Below, one piece after another: positions 7,031 through 15,243 of a stretch of DNA of 26,295 bases. Numbering within the stretch: position 1 is the stretch's first letter; the number at the start of each line of letters is the position of its first letter. The DNA is taken from positions 1 to 26,295 of the forward strand of contig JAYUMV010000210.1 in assembly GCA_043762265.1 (NCBI GenBank), given 5' to 3'. The DNA comes from JANXLO01 sp043762265. Lineage in GTDB: Bacteria > Armatimonadota > Chthonomonadetes > Chthonomonadales > Chthonomonadaceae. The notes below the pieces were generated by a model. The model ran no database searches. It was not told where the DNA came from and was given only the letters and a program-made list of their open reading frames with translations. The position numbers and the translations under genes were made by a program.

Positions 7031-10000
7031 CTACTCTTTGGTAAGTGTCTCGTCCATATTCAAGAGGATGCTGCAGGTCATGGTGTAGGCCGCGAGTTCG
7101 GGGACATCCTGTTTCGGATCGCGCGGAGTGTCGCCGATCGAAACCAGTTTCAGGGCCGCCTCCGGGTCTGCCCGGTAGTGGGCCAGTCGCTTCTGGATCC
7201 CGGCGGTGAGGATCTGTGTCTCGGCGGCAGTAGGAGCGCGGCCCACGGTGCGACGAAAGGCGTAGAGGAGGCGCGTCGCGGGAGTGGCTCCGCCCTCGGC
7301 CAGCATGCGCTGCGCCAGTGCGCGGGACGCCTCGATGAAAGTGACGTCGTTGAGCAGCGCCAGCGCCTGAAGGGGCGTATCCGTGCGCGAACGGCGCACC
7401 CGGCAGACCTCCCGCCCCGGCACATCCAGCAGGCTCATGAGCGGCGGCGCAGCGGTCCGCTTCCAGATCGTGTAGAAGCTGCGCCGATAGAGATTCGCGC
7501 CCTTATCGTGTTTATAGTTGTGCAGATTGCCGTAGCTGCTCACCTCGTCCCAGATGCCGTCGGGCTGATAGGGCCGCACCGAGGGGCCGCCGATCTGCTC
7601 TGTCAGCAGCCCGCTGACGGCCAGCGCCTGATCCCGGATCAACTCCGCAGGCAGTCGGAAACGGGGGCCGTGCGAAAGCAGGCGATTGTCGGGGTCGCGC
7701 TGCGCGATTTCGGGTTTGACATGCGAAGACTGGCAGTAGGTCGCACTCATCACGATCGTTTTCTGGATAGCCTTCATGTCCCAACCATCCTTTACAAACT
7801 CCGTCGCCAACCAGTCCAGCAGTTCCGGATGGCTGGGATACTCGGCCCGCACTCCGAAGTCCTCACTCGTTGCGACAATGCCGACACCGAAAAACTTCTC
7901 CCAGAGCCGGTTGACGAAGACGCGGGCCGTGAGCGGGTTGTCGGGACTAGCGATCCATTTCGCCAGCCCCAGGCGGTTGTTCGTGTATCCGGCAGGCAGC
8001 GCGCCGAAGGCGGCAGGCAGTCCCGACGTGACTGCCTCGCCGGGATGATCGTACTGCCCGCGAAGCAGGATATTGCAGACGCGCGGCTTCGGCATCTCGT
8101 CCATCACCATGACGGTAGAGACCTGCGCATCCAGTTTCACCCGTTCGGCCTCGGTGCTATCGCGCTTCGCCGTAAGCGCGGCATACCCCGGATCGAACTT
8201 CAACGACCAGGCCCGTGTAATCGCCTGCTGCTGCGCTTCGGTGCGCTGCTCCGCCGGGATCTTCAAGAGCGCCCGCACAGGATCTGCTGTCGCCACCATC
8301 GCGACCTCGGCCGGTGTCAGCACCCGCTGAAATACGGCCAGGTCGTCCACCTTTCCCATAAAGAGGCCGTTCTCGGTACGGGTGCCGATTTTAGCGGTCG
8401 CCAGAGATCGGAGTGTACCGGATAGGGCGTTCACTTCGGTATCGGTCCCGACCGGTTTGCCGTTGATATAGACCTTGACGCCCTCGGGCTTCGCGGAGCC
8501 GTCGTAGGTGACGAAGAGATGGCTCCACTGGTTGTTGGGCAGCGTCTCCTTCGCGTTCACCTTTAGAGCGTTGTCGGGCCAGTGGCTGATGATATGGATG
8601 GCGGGTCGCCCGCCGATCAGATAGAGGTCGTAGCCGCGATAGCCGCTGGCAGGGGCGTCCATGTGCGCGTAGACTGCGCCGTTCCCATTCGCAGGATTGA
8701 CCCAGGCCCCATAGGAGAACCTGTCGGTGCGATCAAAATCCCCGACATTTCCGAGGTCGATATAGCTCTTGCCGTCCAGGACCACACCGCCCGTCGCCCG
8801 CCCCGCATCCGCCCCCAAAGCGCCCACCGCCTTCGGCTTCGGGACGCTGCCCATGGAGGCTAAAGACGTTGTCCCAAGGGCATATCGTGCCACTAAACCA
8901 GTGGCGAAAACCGCCTCGGAATCTGCTGTAGTATCGGGCTTCCAGGTGTCGGCGGCCTGCCTGTTCGCCGCCAGCCGCGCGCCCCCCTGCACATCGAGAT
9001 CTTTGATTTGCGCCTCAAATGCCGCCAGTTTCTGCTGCTGCTCCGATGTGGGCGCTCGCATGATCGGCGGATGGTTGACCGGCGTCTCGACCCCGGTGCC
9101 GCTCTCCGGGACGTTGTTGAAGAAGGCGTAGAACTGATAGAACTCTTTTTGGGAGAGGGGATCGTATTTGTGGTCGTGGCAGCGGGCGCAGCCGGTCGTC
9201 AGGCCGAGCCAGACCTGAGAGGTCGTCTCGACACGATCGATCACGGTCTCGACGCGCCACTCTTCGGGAATGACTCCGCCTTCCGTATTGATGCGGTGGT
9301 TGCGGTTGAAACCCGTGGCGAGTTTCTGATCCATCGTCGCACCGGGGATCATGTCGCCCGCGATCTGCTCGACCGTGAACGCGTCGTACGGCATATTCTT
9401 GTTGAAGGCGTCGATCACCCAGTCGCGCCAGCGCCACTGATAGCGCTCGTAGTCCGCCTGAAAACCGTTGCTGTCGGCATAGCGCGCCCCGTCCAGCCAG
9501 GCCATCGCCATCCGCTCCCCATAGCGCGGCGAAGCCAGCAGGCGATCCACCACCTTCTCGTAGGCCTTTGGGCTGCTGTCCTGCGCAAACGCATCGATCT
9601 CTTCCGGTGTGGGCGGAATCCCCGTCAGATCCAGCGAGACACGCCGCAGCAGCGTTACGCGGTCGGCATAAGAGGAGGGATGCAGTTCCTCCTGCTCCAA
9701 CCGTGCCAGCACAAAAGAATCGATCGGGCTTCGCGGCCACGCCTTCTGCCGTACCACAGGAATCGCAGGCCGTGCTGGTGGCACGAATGCCCAATGTGGT
9801 TTATACTCCGCGCCCTGCGCGATCCAGCGCTGCAGCAGCTGCCTCTCCTCCTCGCTCAACACCTTATGCGAGCCGACAGGAGGCATCTGCAACGGCCCCC
9901 CTTTACGCATCACCCGATCGATCAGTTCGCTCGCACCGGGCTTGCCGGGCACAATCGCGAACTTTCCACTCGCCAGTTTCCCCAACGCACTGTCGCGCAG

Positions 10001-10237
10001 ATCGAGTCGCAGCCCCGCCTGCACCTGCTTCGGATCCTGCCCATGACACGCAAAACACTTCCCGGAGAGAATCGGCCGAATGTCGCGGTTATACTCCACT
10101 TTCGCGACCACCGATTTTGCCACCAGAGCATGCTTCTGCTGCGCCCCAACGAATCCTGCAACACCGAGCAGCATGATACTGCTCGCTATCATCACTCCGC
10201 GCCACATTGTGTGCGTTCTTTGAGAACGAAACTTCAT
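7031..10237 (-). CDS. PSCyt1-PSCyt2-LamG-PSD1 exported multidomain protein
   Basis: This 1068-residue protein has an N-terminal hydrophobic signal (IASSIMLLGVAGFVG, about residues 17-31). Next is a PSCyt1/cytochrome-c-like domain with CFACHG (Cys61, Cys64, His65) and MPP near 118. Then PSCyt2 (DUF1549) with RRVSLDLTGIPPTPEEID, ARYADSNGFQAD and GCARCHDHKYDP (Cys350, Cys353, His354). Roughly residues 480-650 form a LamG/concanavalin-type insertion (YIDLGNVGDF, YGAWVNPANG, HLFVTYDG, KVYINGKPVG, GKVDDLAVFQRVLTPAEV). The C-terminal third is PSD1 (DUF1553): NRLGLAKWIASPDNPLTARVF and DTPLQALALLND. CxxCH sites suggest heme c attachment in the periplasm. The LamG insert suggests glycan binding. The gene leads the PSD1-DUF1501-hisJ run. 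The precise reaction is unknown. Confidence 0.93.
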   Translation of the reverse strand: MKFRSQRTHTMWRGVMIASSIMLLGVAGFVGAQQKHALVAKSVVAKVEYNRDIRPILSGKCFACHGQDPKQVQAGLRLDLRDSALGKLASGKFAIVPGKPGASELIDRVMRKGGPLQMPPVGSHKVLSEEERQLLQRWIAQGAEYKPHWAFVPPARPAIPVVRQKAWPRSPIDSFVLARLEQEELHPSSYADRVTLLRRVSLDLTGIPPTPEEIDAFAQDSSPKAYEKVVDRLLASPRYGERMAMAWLDGARYADSNGFQADYERYQWRWRDWVIDAFNKNMPYDAFTVEQIAGDMIPGATMDQKLATGFNRNHRINTEGGVIPEEWRVETVIDRVETTSQVWLGLTTGCARCHDHKYDPLSQKEFYQFYAFFNNVPESGTGVETPVNHPPIMRAPTSEQQQKLAAFEAQIKDLDVQGGARLAANRQAADTWKPDTTADSEAVFATGLVARYALGTTSLASMGSVPKPKAVGALGADAGRATGGVVLDGKSYIDLGNVGDFDRTDRFSYGAWVNPANGNGAVYAHMDAPASGYRGYDLYLIGGRPAIHIISHWPDNALKVNAKETLPNNQWSHLFVTYDGSAKPEGVKVYINGKPVGTDTEVNALSGTLRSLATAKIGTRTENGLFMGKVDDLAVFQRVLTPAEVAMVATADPVRALLKIPAEQRTEAQQQAITRAWSLKFDPGYAALTAKRDSTEAERVKLDAQVSTVMVMDEMPKPRVCNILLRGQYDHPGEAVTSGLPAAFGALPAGYTNNRLGLAKWIASPDNPLTARVFVNRLWEKFFGVGIVATSEDFGVRAEYPSHPELLDWLATEFVKDGWDMKAIQKTIVMSATYCQSSHVKPEIAQRDPDNRLLSHGPRFRLPAELIRDQALAVSGLLTEQIGGPSVRPYQPDGIWDEVSSYGNLHNYKHDKGANLYRRSFYTIWKRTAAPPLMSLLDVPGREVCRVRRSRTDTPLQALALLNDVTFIEASRALAQRMLAEGGATPATRLLYAFRRTVGRAPTAAETQILTAGIQKRLAHYRADPEAALKLVSIGDTPRDPKQDVPELAAYTMTCSILLNMDETLTKE

Positions 10238-10949
10238 GGAGTCTTAATACCTCTCGCCAAGGTCAATCTTGATTCACAATTTATTATGTCGTCAAAACGC
10301 CGGAGTTGAGGCGAAGACCTGTATTCCCATGCAGGGGCTACGTTCACTAGCTTTGAAATAAGCCTGCTGGTCCGACTTGGGGTTGTCAAGGGACGCAGTA
10401 TCGAAACCGGGCTTCGAGAAGAGACTGCCCAATATAAGACCGTCCAACCTTTATCGTTTCTACGATGCACAGATGCGCCTGCCCTCAGCAACATCTTAAC
10501 CGGAGAAGGGTTATTATTGTCACCCCATACTGAGACGGCGAGGCGGTCGTTCCAGAAGGCCAGGGTAAGTTGACGTCTGCCCCATGATGTAATAGAAAGC
10601 GGACAATTGTAATGTATTGTTCTTCAGTTGCATTCATAAGCGCGCTACGGCCAAGAGGATCAAGCGAATCCACAGAAACGCCTTGCTCGCAAAGACGTTC
10701 CACAATAGCAAGATCCCCTTGGCGTGCTGCCAGGGCCAACCGGATACCCAGGTTTGAGTGCCGATCCTCCTCCTTCCAAAACCGAGGATCAAGTTCCAAC
10801 GCTTCAAAAGCCCGCATGTATGTCGCCCAACTTACCCACGCGAAGGATATGTCGATATGGGCGAAATCCGTATCGTAGAGTATTCCGTTTTCTTTCAGCA
10901 CAACAAGCGGCCCCACATACCACGAATGTTCAATGATGCAGGGTAACAA
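10234..10949 (-). pseudogene. Ankyrin-repeat protein gene broken by a frameshift
   Basis: The upstream frame (stop at 10485) contains a SWATYMRAFEALELD segment and ankyrin repeats: LALAARQGDLAIVERLCEQG and DPLGRSALMNATEEQYITIV, then RFLLHHGADVNLP. The reading then ends in an unrelated tail. Shifting by one base near 10541 continues the repeats in the second frame: TALAVSVWGDNNNPSPVKML, LRAGASVHRRNDKGWTVLYWAV. One missing C in a GCCTC context would restore the join, so it is a one-base deletion or a sequencing error. The second frame then loses ankyrin character and ends at 10234, overlapping the PSD1 start as ATGA. The gene is more AT-rich than its neighbours. The 5' end is unclear; a TTG at 10949 is the first candidate. 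Ankyrin proteins mediate protein contacts; partner unknown. Confidence 0.7.
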
Positions 10950-10992
10950 CCCTTTGCCTCTCGTTGCTTCCCATGCCTTTGCTCAGCCCCGC

Positions 10993-11763
10993 TTACAAAC
11001 CATTTTGTACAGTTTGGAAGGCAGCTCTCAAACTTTTCATACCCGCCGCGACCATGCCGCCATCCGATCCTACTGCCAGGAAGGTGAATCCGTCGGCGAC
11101 GGTGGGGGCGATCTGATCGGCGGAGGCGAGCAGAATACCGGCCGCTTTGTGGTTCCGTTTCGCGGCTTCGGAGACGCGAAGCAGGGCGGCGCGAAAGTCC
11201 GGATGGGTGTACTGTTGCGGGATGCCGAGACCGACGCTCAGATCGAGCGGCCCGACGAACAACACATCCACGCCCTCGATGGCGGCGATCTCCTCGACCT
11301 GCGCGACGGCTTGCGGGGTTTCGATCTGCACGATGGTCAGGAGATTGGCGTTGGCCTCGGCAAAATACTGGTCGAACTCCAGGCTGAAACCGGCGGCGCG
11401 GGTGAAGCGCGCCGCGCCGCGCACCCCCTGGGGCGGGTAGCGCATGGCGGCGACCGCGCGCTGCGCCTCCTCCACCGTGTTCACATAGGGGATCATGATC
11501 CCGCTTGGCCCCAGATCGAGGGTGCGCTTGACGCGTGGCGCTTCGTTCCAGGCGATGCGCACAATGGCGGCAGCCTCGGTCGCGCTGATAGCCTGCAGCT
11601 GGCCCAGCAGATGCGCCTCGTCGCCCGAGCCGTGCTCCAGGTCGATCAAGAGCCAGTCGAAGCCGGCACGACCTGCTATCTCGGCGGTCACACTGGAACC
11701 CAGGTTCAGCCAGGTGCCTGCCAGCACCTCGCGCTGCAATGCGCGCTCACGTAGATACTTCAA
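10993..11763 (-). CDS. HpcH/HpaI-family 2-oxo-acid (sugar-acid) aldolase
   Basis: The 256-residue protein fits the class II HpcH/HpaI aldolase family in length and motifs: AGFDWLLIDLEHGSGD (His44 catalytic base), AIVRIAWNE (Arg69), LGPSGIMIPYVNTVEEA, VQIETPQAV (metal ligand Glu148) and LFVGPLDLSVGLG (metal ligand Asp174). Such enzymes split 2-keto-3-deoxy sugar acids or 4-hydroxy-2-oxo acids into pyruvate and an aldehyde with a divalent metal. The start is TTG at 11763, with AGAGGA about eight bases upstream; no ATG is suitable. It begins 19 bases after the UxuA-type gene, whose product 2-keto-3-deoxygluconate would be a fitting substrate. This substrate is inferred from the neighbour; 2-keto-3-deoxy-L-rhamnonate is another family substrate. 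Confidence 0.9.
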   Translation of the reverse strand: MKYLRERALQREVLAGTWLNLGSSVTAEIAGRAGFDWLLIDLEHGSGDEAHLLGQLQAISATEAAAIVRIAWNEAPRVKRTLDLGPSGIMIPYVNTVEEAQRAVAAMRYPPQGVRGAARFTRAAGFSLEFDQYFAEANANLLTIVQIETPQAVAQVEEIAAIEGVDVLFVGPLDLSVGLGIPQQYTHPDFRAALLRVSEAAKRNHKAAGILLASADQIAPTVADGFTFLAVGSDGGMVAAGMKSLRAAFQTVQNGL

Positions 11764-11782
11764 TACGTTGTCCTCTCTCCTC

Positions 11783-12904
11783 TCAGACGGTGCCCTGCAC
11801 TGTCTGCAATAAAGCCTGGATATAGCCGAAGGAATAGGCGTAGGCGAGCGCGCCTCTCGTATCGCCTTCGATGCTAGGAACGTGGTCGGGCATAATCATG
11901 CCATCGTAGCCCACTTCCTGATAGGTTCGCAATGCGCGGGGCATATCGACATCGCCGTTGTCGGGGAGGGTCTCCGCGAAATCGAGCATATGGCCCTTGA
12001 TATTGCGAAAATGGACGTTGAAGATCTTGCCCCGACTGCCGAAATAGCGGATGATGTCGAAGATTTCGCGATTCGGGTCTTCCAGCATCTCGCAGACGGT
12101 GCCCTGGCAGAAGTTCAACCCATGACTGCGACTGGGCGCGATCTCGATAAAGCGCTTCAGTCCCTCGATCGTGCCAAGCGGGCAGACCACATCCCGAAAT
12201 CGGTTTTTACCTATCGAGGGATCGTTGGGATGACAGGCGAGACGGACGTTGTTCGCCTCCGCGACCGGAATCACTCGCTTCAGGAAATAGGTGACACGCT
12301 CCCAGTAGAGATCAGCGGTGATATGTCCGGCCAGCGTCGGCATATCGGCATGGAGTTTAGGAGAGTTAGCGGCCTCCGCATAGTTGAAAGCGCTATAGAG
12401 TGCGCCTCCACGCCCCGGTTTTGGAGCCGTACGCGGCACCCCAAGCAGAGTGAGATTGTACTTGAGCAGAAAGATCCCGGCCTTGGCGGCGTTGGCGATC
12501 ATGGCGCAGATCTGGTCTATTTCACGGTCCCGCTCCGGATCCTTACCGAGCAGAATATTTGGCATCTCTGCCGTATCGATGGTGACCGAACTCATCGGCA
12601 ACGGCACTGCCGCCAGAGTAATCCCGTGTTTCTCCACACGCTCGCGCAGGCTCGTCAGCCCTGCAACGCTCCAACTCGCATCCAACGTACGAGGCGGTAG
12701 GCCACTACAGATATGGTTGACGCCGAGAGCCGCCAGAATCTTCAGGTCGGCTTCGCTGTCGTGGTGCTGGTGCCCGAGTTTCATGCGGGCTTTCGGAGGG
12801 GGCTTTGCTTCCTGCGCGACGGCTGCGTTCGCCGCTACGCCGAGCGTTGCCGCACCTCCCAACGCCCCCGTTAGAAAGTCGCGGCGCGATGTGCCTCTCG
12901 CCAT
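11783..12904 (-). CDS. uxuA: UxuA-family D-mannonate dehydratase with a Tat-like signal
   Basis: The 373-residue protein carries the UxuA pattern: KAGIFLLKYNLT, LACHPNDPS (His225), HGLNFCQGTVCEM (Cys266), FNVHFRNIKG (His298), FAETLPDNGDVDMPRALRTY and GMIMPDHVPSIEGD (Asp340), together giving the expected His/Cys/His/Asp metal set. Family members dehydrate D-mannonate to 2-keto-3-deoxy-D-gluconate. Unusually the N-terminus is TSRRDFLTGALGGAATLGVAANAAVA, a twin-arginine signal, so the enzyme may be exported, whereas characterised UxuA is cytoplasmic. The start at 12904 is chosen because AAAGGAG lies seven bases upstream; the longer frame to 12970 lacks this. The aldolase gene follows after 19 bases. 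Members of related sugar-isomerase-like families with Tat signals are an alternative identity. Confidence 0.83.
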   Translation of the reverse strand: MARGTSRRDFLTGALGGAATLGVAANAAVAQEAKPPPKARMKLGHQHHDSEADLKILAALGVNHICSGLPPRTLDASWSVAGLTSLRERVEKHGITLAAVPLPMSSVTIDTAEMPNILLGKDPERDREIDQICAMIANAAKAGIFLLKYNLTLLGVPRTAPKPGRGGALYSAFNYAEAANSPKLHADMPTLAGHITADLYWERVTYFLKRVIPVAEANNVRLACHPNDPSIGKNRFRDVVCPLGTIEGLKRFIEIAPSRSHGLNFCQGTVCEMLEDPNREIFDIIRYFGSRGKIFNVHFRNIKGHMLDFAETLPDNGDVDMPRALRTYQEVGYDGMIMPDHVPSIEGDTRGALAYAYSFGYIQALLQTVQGTV

Positions 12905-13035
12905 AGGTTGCTCCTTTGCTGTCGCTTCAGGTCTGTCAAAATCCTCACCCATTATTTGCCTTTCCGACAAGCGATTTCCTGCAGGATGCGGGCGGAGAAT
13001 ACCCGGATCACGAAACCCGTCACAGCGCCGACAGG

Positions 13036-13041
13036 TATAAT
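13036..13041 (+). promoter_or_regulatory. -10 element of the HAD gene, possibly leaderless
   Basis: An exact TATAAT lies six bases before the ATG at 13048. Transcription starting about seven bases downstream would begin at the ATG itself. There is no Shine-Dalgarno site before either ATG (13048 or 13051). No good -35 hexamer is seen at 16-18 bases spacing, which lowers confidence. Confidence 0.45.
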
Positions 13042-13047
13042 GGTTAT

Positions 13048-13908
13048 ATGATGGAAAAGCAAGTTTCGCAAGCGCCGCAGATTCGGGCAGTGTTTCTGGA
13101 TATCGACGGCACGCTTATCGGTATGGAGGAGCAGGTCTCGCCGGGGGTGGCAACGGCTCTGGCAGCGGCGCGGGCACAGGGTTGCCATGTCGTTCTCTGC
13201 ACGGGGCGAACCCGGTATCGTGCCCTTCCTATCGTGGAGTCGTTAGGCGAACCGTACGGTTACTTTGTCACCTCCAACGGCAGCGTTGCAGCGCATGCAG
13301 GCCGGGGCGAGATCCTCTATCGTCATCTGATGCCGATTCCGCTGGCGCTGGAGGTCGTGCGGGCGATTGTCGCGGTCGGTTCAGAACCCTATGTATTCGA
13401 AGACTCGGATAGGCCGGGCATGGAGGGGAACCGGGTACTCTACCATCCGGATAAGCCGGTGGGCCGCTGGGCGGACGTGCCGCGCTACCGACCGTATGCC
13501 CGCATCCTGGAAGAGCTGCCGTTCGAGCCGGTCTCCGTCAGCGCCTTCGGCCCCGCAGAGCGCATCCGGCCTCTGGTGGAACAACTGGAAAAGCGCCTGG
13601 CCGGAGCCGTCAGCATCGTTCGCTCGGGTTCGGAATGGAACTGGGGCATCGAGATCTATGTGCCGGGCATCAGCAAACAGGTCGGGCTCGCCTATGTAGC
13701 GAACCATCTGGGCGTCAAACAAGAGGAGACCATGGCGATCGGAGACCACCTCAACGACCTCGAGATGCTGCGTTGGGCCGGGATCGGGGTGGCGATGGGC
13801 AACGCTCTGCCGGAAGTGTGCGAGGCTGCCGATTATGTGACCGCCAGCCACAAAGAAGACGGAGTTGCGCGGGCAATCGAAAAATTTGTGCTACATCGGT
13901 CTACCTGA
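13048..13908 (+). CDS. Cof-type HAD-superfamily phosphatase
   Basis: The 286-residue protein has all HAD motifs of the Cof/YidA (class IIB cap) type: motif I AVFLDIDGTLIG (Asp18, Asp20), motif II HVVLCTGRTRYRAL, the FVTSNGSVAA segment, a large cap domain in the middle, motif III lysine in GISKQVGLAYV, and motif IV ETMAIGDHLNDLEMLRWAGIGVAMGNA. These cytoplasmic Mg-dependent enzymes dephosphorylate sugar phosphates, flavin mononucleotide or related small molecules; no substrate can be read here. The start at the ATG 13048 (or 13051) is chosen because the longer frame up to 12916 reads through the TATAAT box and antisense to the uxuA 5' end. The gene is divergent from uxuA and followed after 42 bases by the holin-like gene. 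Confidence 0.9.
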   Translation: MMEKQVSQAPQIRAVFLDIDGTLIGMEEQVSPGVATALAAARAQGCHVVLCTGRTRYRALPIVESLGEPYGYFVTSNGSVAAHAGRGEILYRHLMPIPLALEVVRAIVAVGSEPYVFEDSDRPGMEGNRVLYHPDKPVGRWADVPRYRPYARILEELPFEPVSVSAFGPAERIRPLVEQLEKRLAGAVSIVRSGSEWNWGIEIYVPGISKQVGLAYVANHLGVKQEETMAIGDHLNDLEMLRWAGIGVAMGNALPEVCEAADYVTASHKEDGVARAIEKFVLHRST

Positions 13909-13950
13909 AACATCGCATTGTAGTACCGAAAGAGTGGGGAGAACATAAGC

Positions 13951-14322
13951 GTGAAGAACTGGATCGTGCGCTGGATCGCCAATTGCATCGCTCTTTTTGC
14001 GGTGACAAAGCTCGTTAAGGGAATCGATTTCGATGGCTTACACTATCTATCGTTGATGATCGTCGTCGGCGGTATGGCGCTGGCCAATGCGGTGATTCGC
14101 CCTATCATCATGTTCTTTGCCTGGCCCATCAACTGCCTGACCTTCGGGCTGTTCGGATTTGCCCTGAATATTGCGTTCTTTTGGATCGCGGGCAGCGGAG
14201 TAGTTCCCGGATATCGGGTAGAAGGTCCGATGCCGGCGCTGATCGGCTCGGTCGCGATGGGCGTTCTCAGCGGCATTATCAGTTTCCTCTTCAAGGATCG
14301 CGGCGACAAAGACGACAAGTAG
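13951..14322 (+). CDS. Phage-holin-4-like (YvlD-type) four-helix membrane protein
   Basis: The 123-residue protein contains four hydrophobic segments: WIANCIALFAVTKLV (about 7-21), SLMIVVGGMALANAVIRPI, LTFGLFGFALNIAFFWIAG and ALIGSVAMGVLSGIISFLF, with a charged tail DRGDKDDK. The ANAVIRPI and PINCLTFGLFGF segments are typical of PF04020 (phage_holin_4_2/YvlD) proteins. Despite the family name, most are chromosomal inner-membrane proteins of unknown role and not lysis holins. The start is GTG at 13951, with GGGGAG about ten bases upstream. It may be co-transcribed with the HAD gene. A strong terminator lies 46 bases past its stop. Confidence 0.85.
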   Translation: MKNWIVRWIANCIALFAVTKLVKGIDFDGLHYLSLMIVVGGMALANAVIRPIIMFFAWPINCLTFGLFGFALNIAFFWIAGSGVVPGYRVEGPMPALIGSVAMGVLSGIISFLFKDRGDKDDK

Positions 14323-14367
14323 TCTGTCCGCGCCGGGGAAGCTCCCGGGTTCAACCTCTTACCAAAC

Positions 14368-14396
14368 ACGCCTCCGGGATTATGTCCCGGAGGCGT
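14368..14396. terminator. Bidirectional hairpin terminator
   Basis: ACGCCTCCGGGA (14368-14379) and TCCCGGAGGCGT (14385-14396) form a perfect 12-bp stem with a five-base loop. It lies between the convergent genes ending at 14322 and 14435. T-runs are short (TTT in the plus direction, GTTTGG in the minus), but the stem is very stable. Confidence 0.72.
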
Positions 14397-14434
14397 TTCG
14401 GCAACTCAAATGTTTTTCCACCCGATGTGGCATA

Positions 14435-15031
14435 CTACAATCCGACGCGCGCCTGCAGCGTCAGGAGCGGATCCCCGGACCCCGAAAAATGAACGGCGCC
14501 CTCGACGCCGATCCGCACGGCGAGGTCGGCTCCAATAAACAGTTTGCCCCCGAAGCGTGTCTTCTCCGCGATATACGGCCCGACGCCCGCTCCGATATAG
14601 AGACGATTGCCGCCGAACAGTCCCTTGGCGTAGACCTGGTCCAGGGTGATCGGCACCAGGGTTGAGATCCCGTGGAAGTTGGCGGAGACGATCGCCTCCG
14701 CATCGACACGCGTGGTGAGACTCGGCAGGATCCCCCGTCCCAGTGTGGCGTCGATACCGCCATCGAATTTGGTGCGCGGAGAGAGCATCAGTCCGAGTCG
14801 CAGATGCAAGGGAAACGGTTTGGGAATCAGGCCAAGCTGGCCGCGTTTACTCTCCATCGTCGCCAGAGTCAGCGGCACGACGCGCGTAAACGCATCCGCC
14901 GCGTCGAGCGCGTTTGGGGGCGTCTCTTCCGCCCGACTGGAGACCGGCGCACAGGTCAACAACAAGGCCGCGAGAACCGAAATCCCGATTCCTCCGGCAG
15001 ACGATACGATACGATTATGATGCAGGGACAT
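14435..15031 (-). CDS. Exported protein, possibly an outer-membrane beta-barrel
   Basis: The 198-residue protein starts with a signal peptide (GIGISVLAALLLTCAPVSSRA, roughly residues 14-34). The mature part alternates polar and hydrophobic residues in strand-like segments: PLHLRLGLMLSP, GGIDATLGRGI, LTTRVDAEAIVSANF, NRLYIGAGVGPYIA, GKLFIGADLAVRIGVEGAVHF and a final LLTLQARVGL. Ending in an aromatic-free L is not the classical barrel ending. This pattern suggests a small outer-membrane barrel, but I recognise no named family. AAGGAG lies nine bases before the ATG. It is divergent from dnaA with about 300 bases between. Function unknown. Confidence 0.68.
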   Translation of the reverse strand: MSLHHNRIVSSAGGIGISVLAALLLTCAPVSSRAEETPPNALDAADAFTRVVPLTLATMESKRGQLGLIPKPFPLHLRLGLMLSPRTKFDGGIDATLGRGILPSLTTRVDAEAIVSANFHGISTLVPITLDQVYAKGLFGGNRLYIGAGVGPYIAEKTRFGGKLFIGADLAVRIGVEGAVHFSGSGDPLLTLQARVGL

Positions 15032-15213
15032 GCCTATTTTCTCCTTTTTGACGCCGCCGTTTCCGCCCTCGATAGCCTCTTTGCAAGTTGAGACAGATAT
15101 CCGTACGACACACTTCTGTGGTTCGCGGGAAGGGAGGCGAACTCCTTCTCACAGAGGCCCGATGCTGACAAAAAAATCTAAGGGAAGGTCCCGTTCGAAG
15201 GTTAAAATCGCCC

Positions 15214-15243
15214 TTGCGGAAGCAGCACGATATTTGCTATAAT
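15214..15243 (+). promoter_or_regulatory. dnaA promoter
   Basis: TTGCGG (15214-15219) and TATAAT (15238-15243) are 18 bases apart, giving a start near 15250 and a leader of about 85 bases before the dnaA GTG. The leader can pair GTCCGG (15267-15272) with CCGGAC (15304-15309). No exact TTATTAACA box is seen in 15032-15335, so classical autorepression through that box is not supported. Apart from this promoter and the SD site of the minus-strand gene, I see nothing else clear in this 300-base gap. Confidence 0.7.

Noticed and set aside
12905..12970. N-terminal extension of the mannonate dehydratase from 12970
   Set aside because: It would put 22 polar residues before the Tat motif and ignore the AAAGGAG site placed correctly for the ATG at 12904.
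15030..15242. 70-residue basic plus-strand frame upstream of dnaA, considered as ribosomal protein L34 (rpmH)
   Set aside because: The sequence has no L34 motif and runs into the dnaA promoter. No rpmH is visible here.
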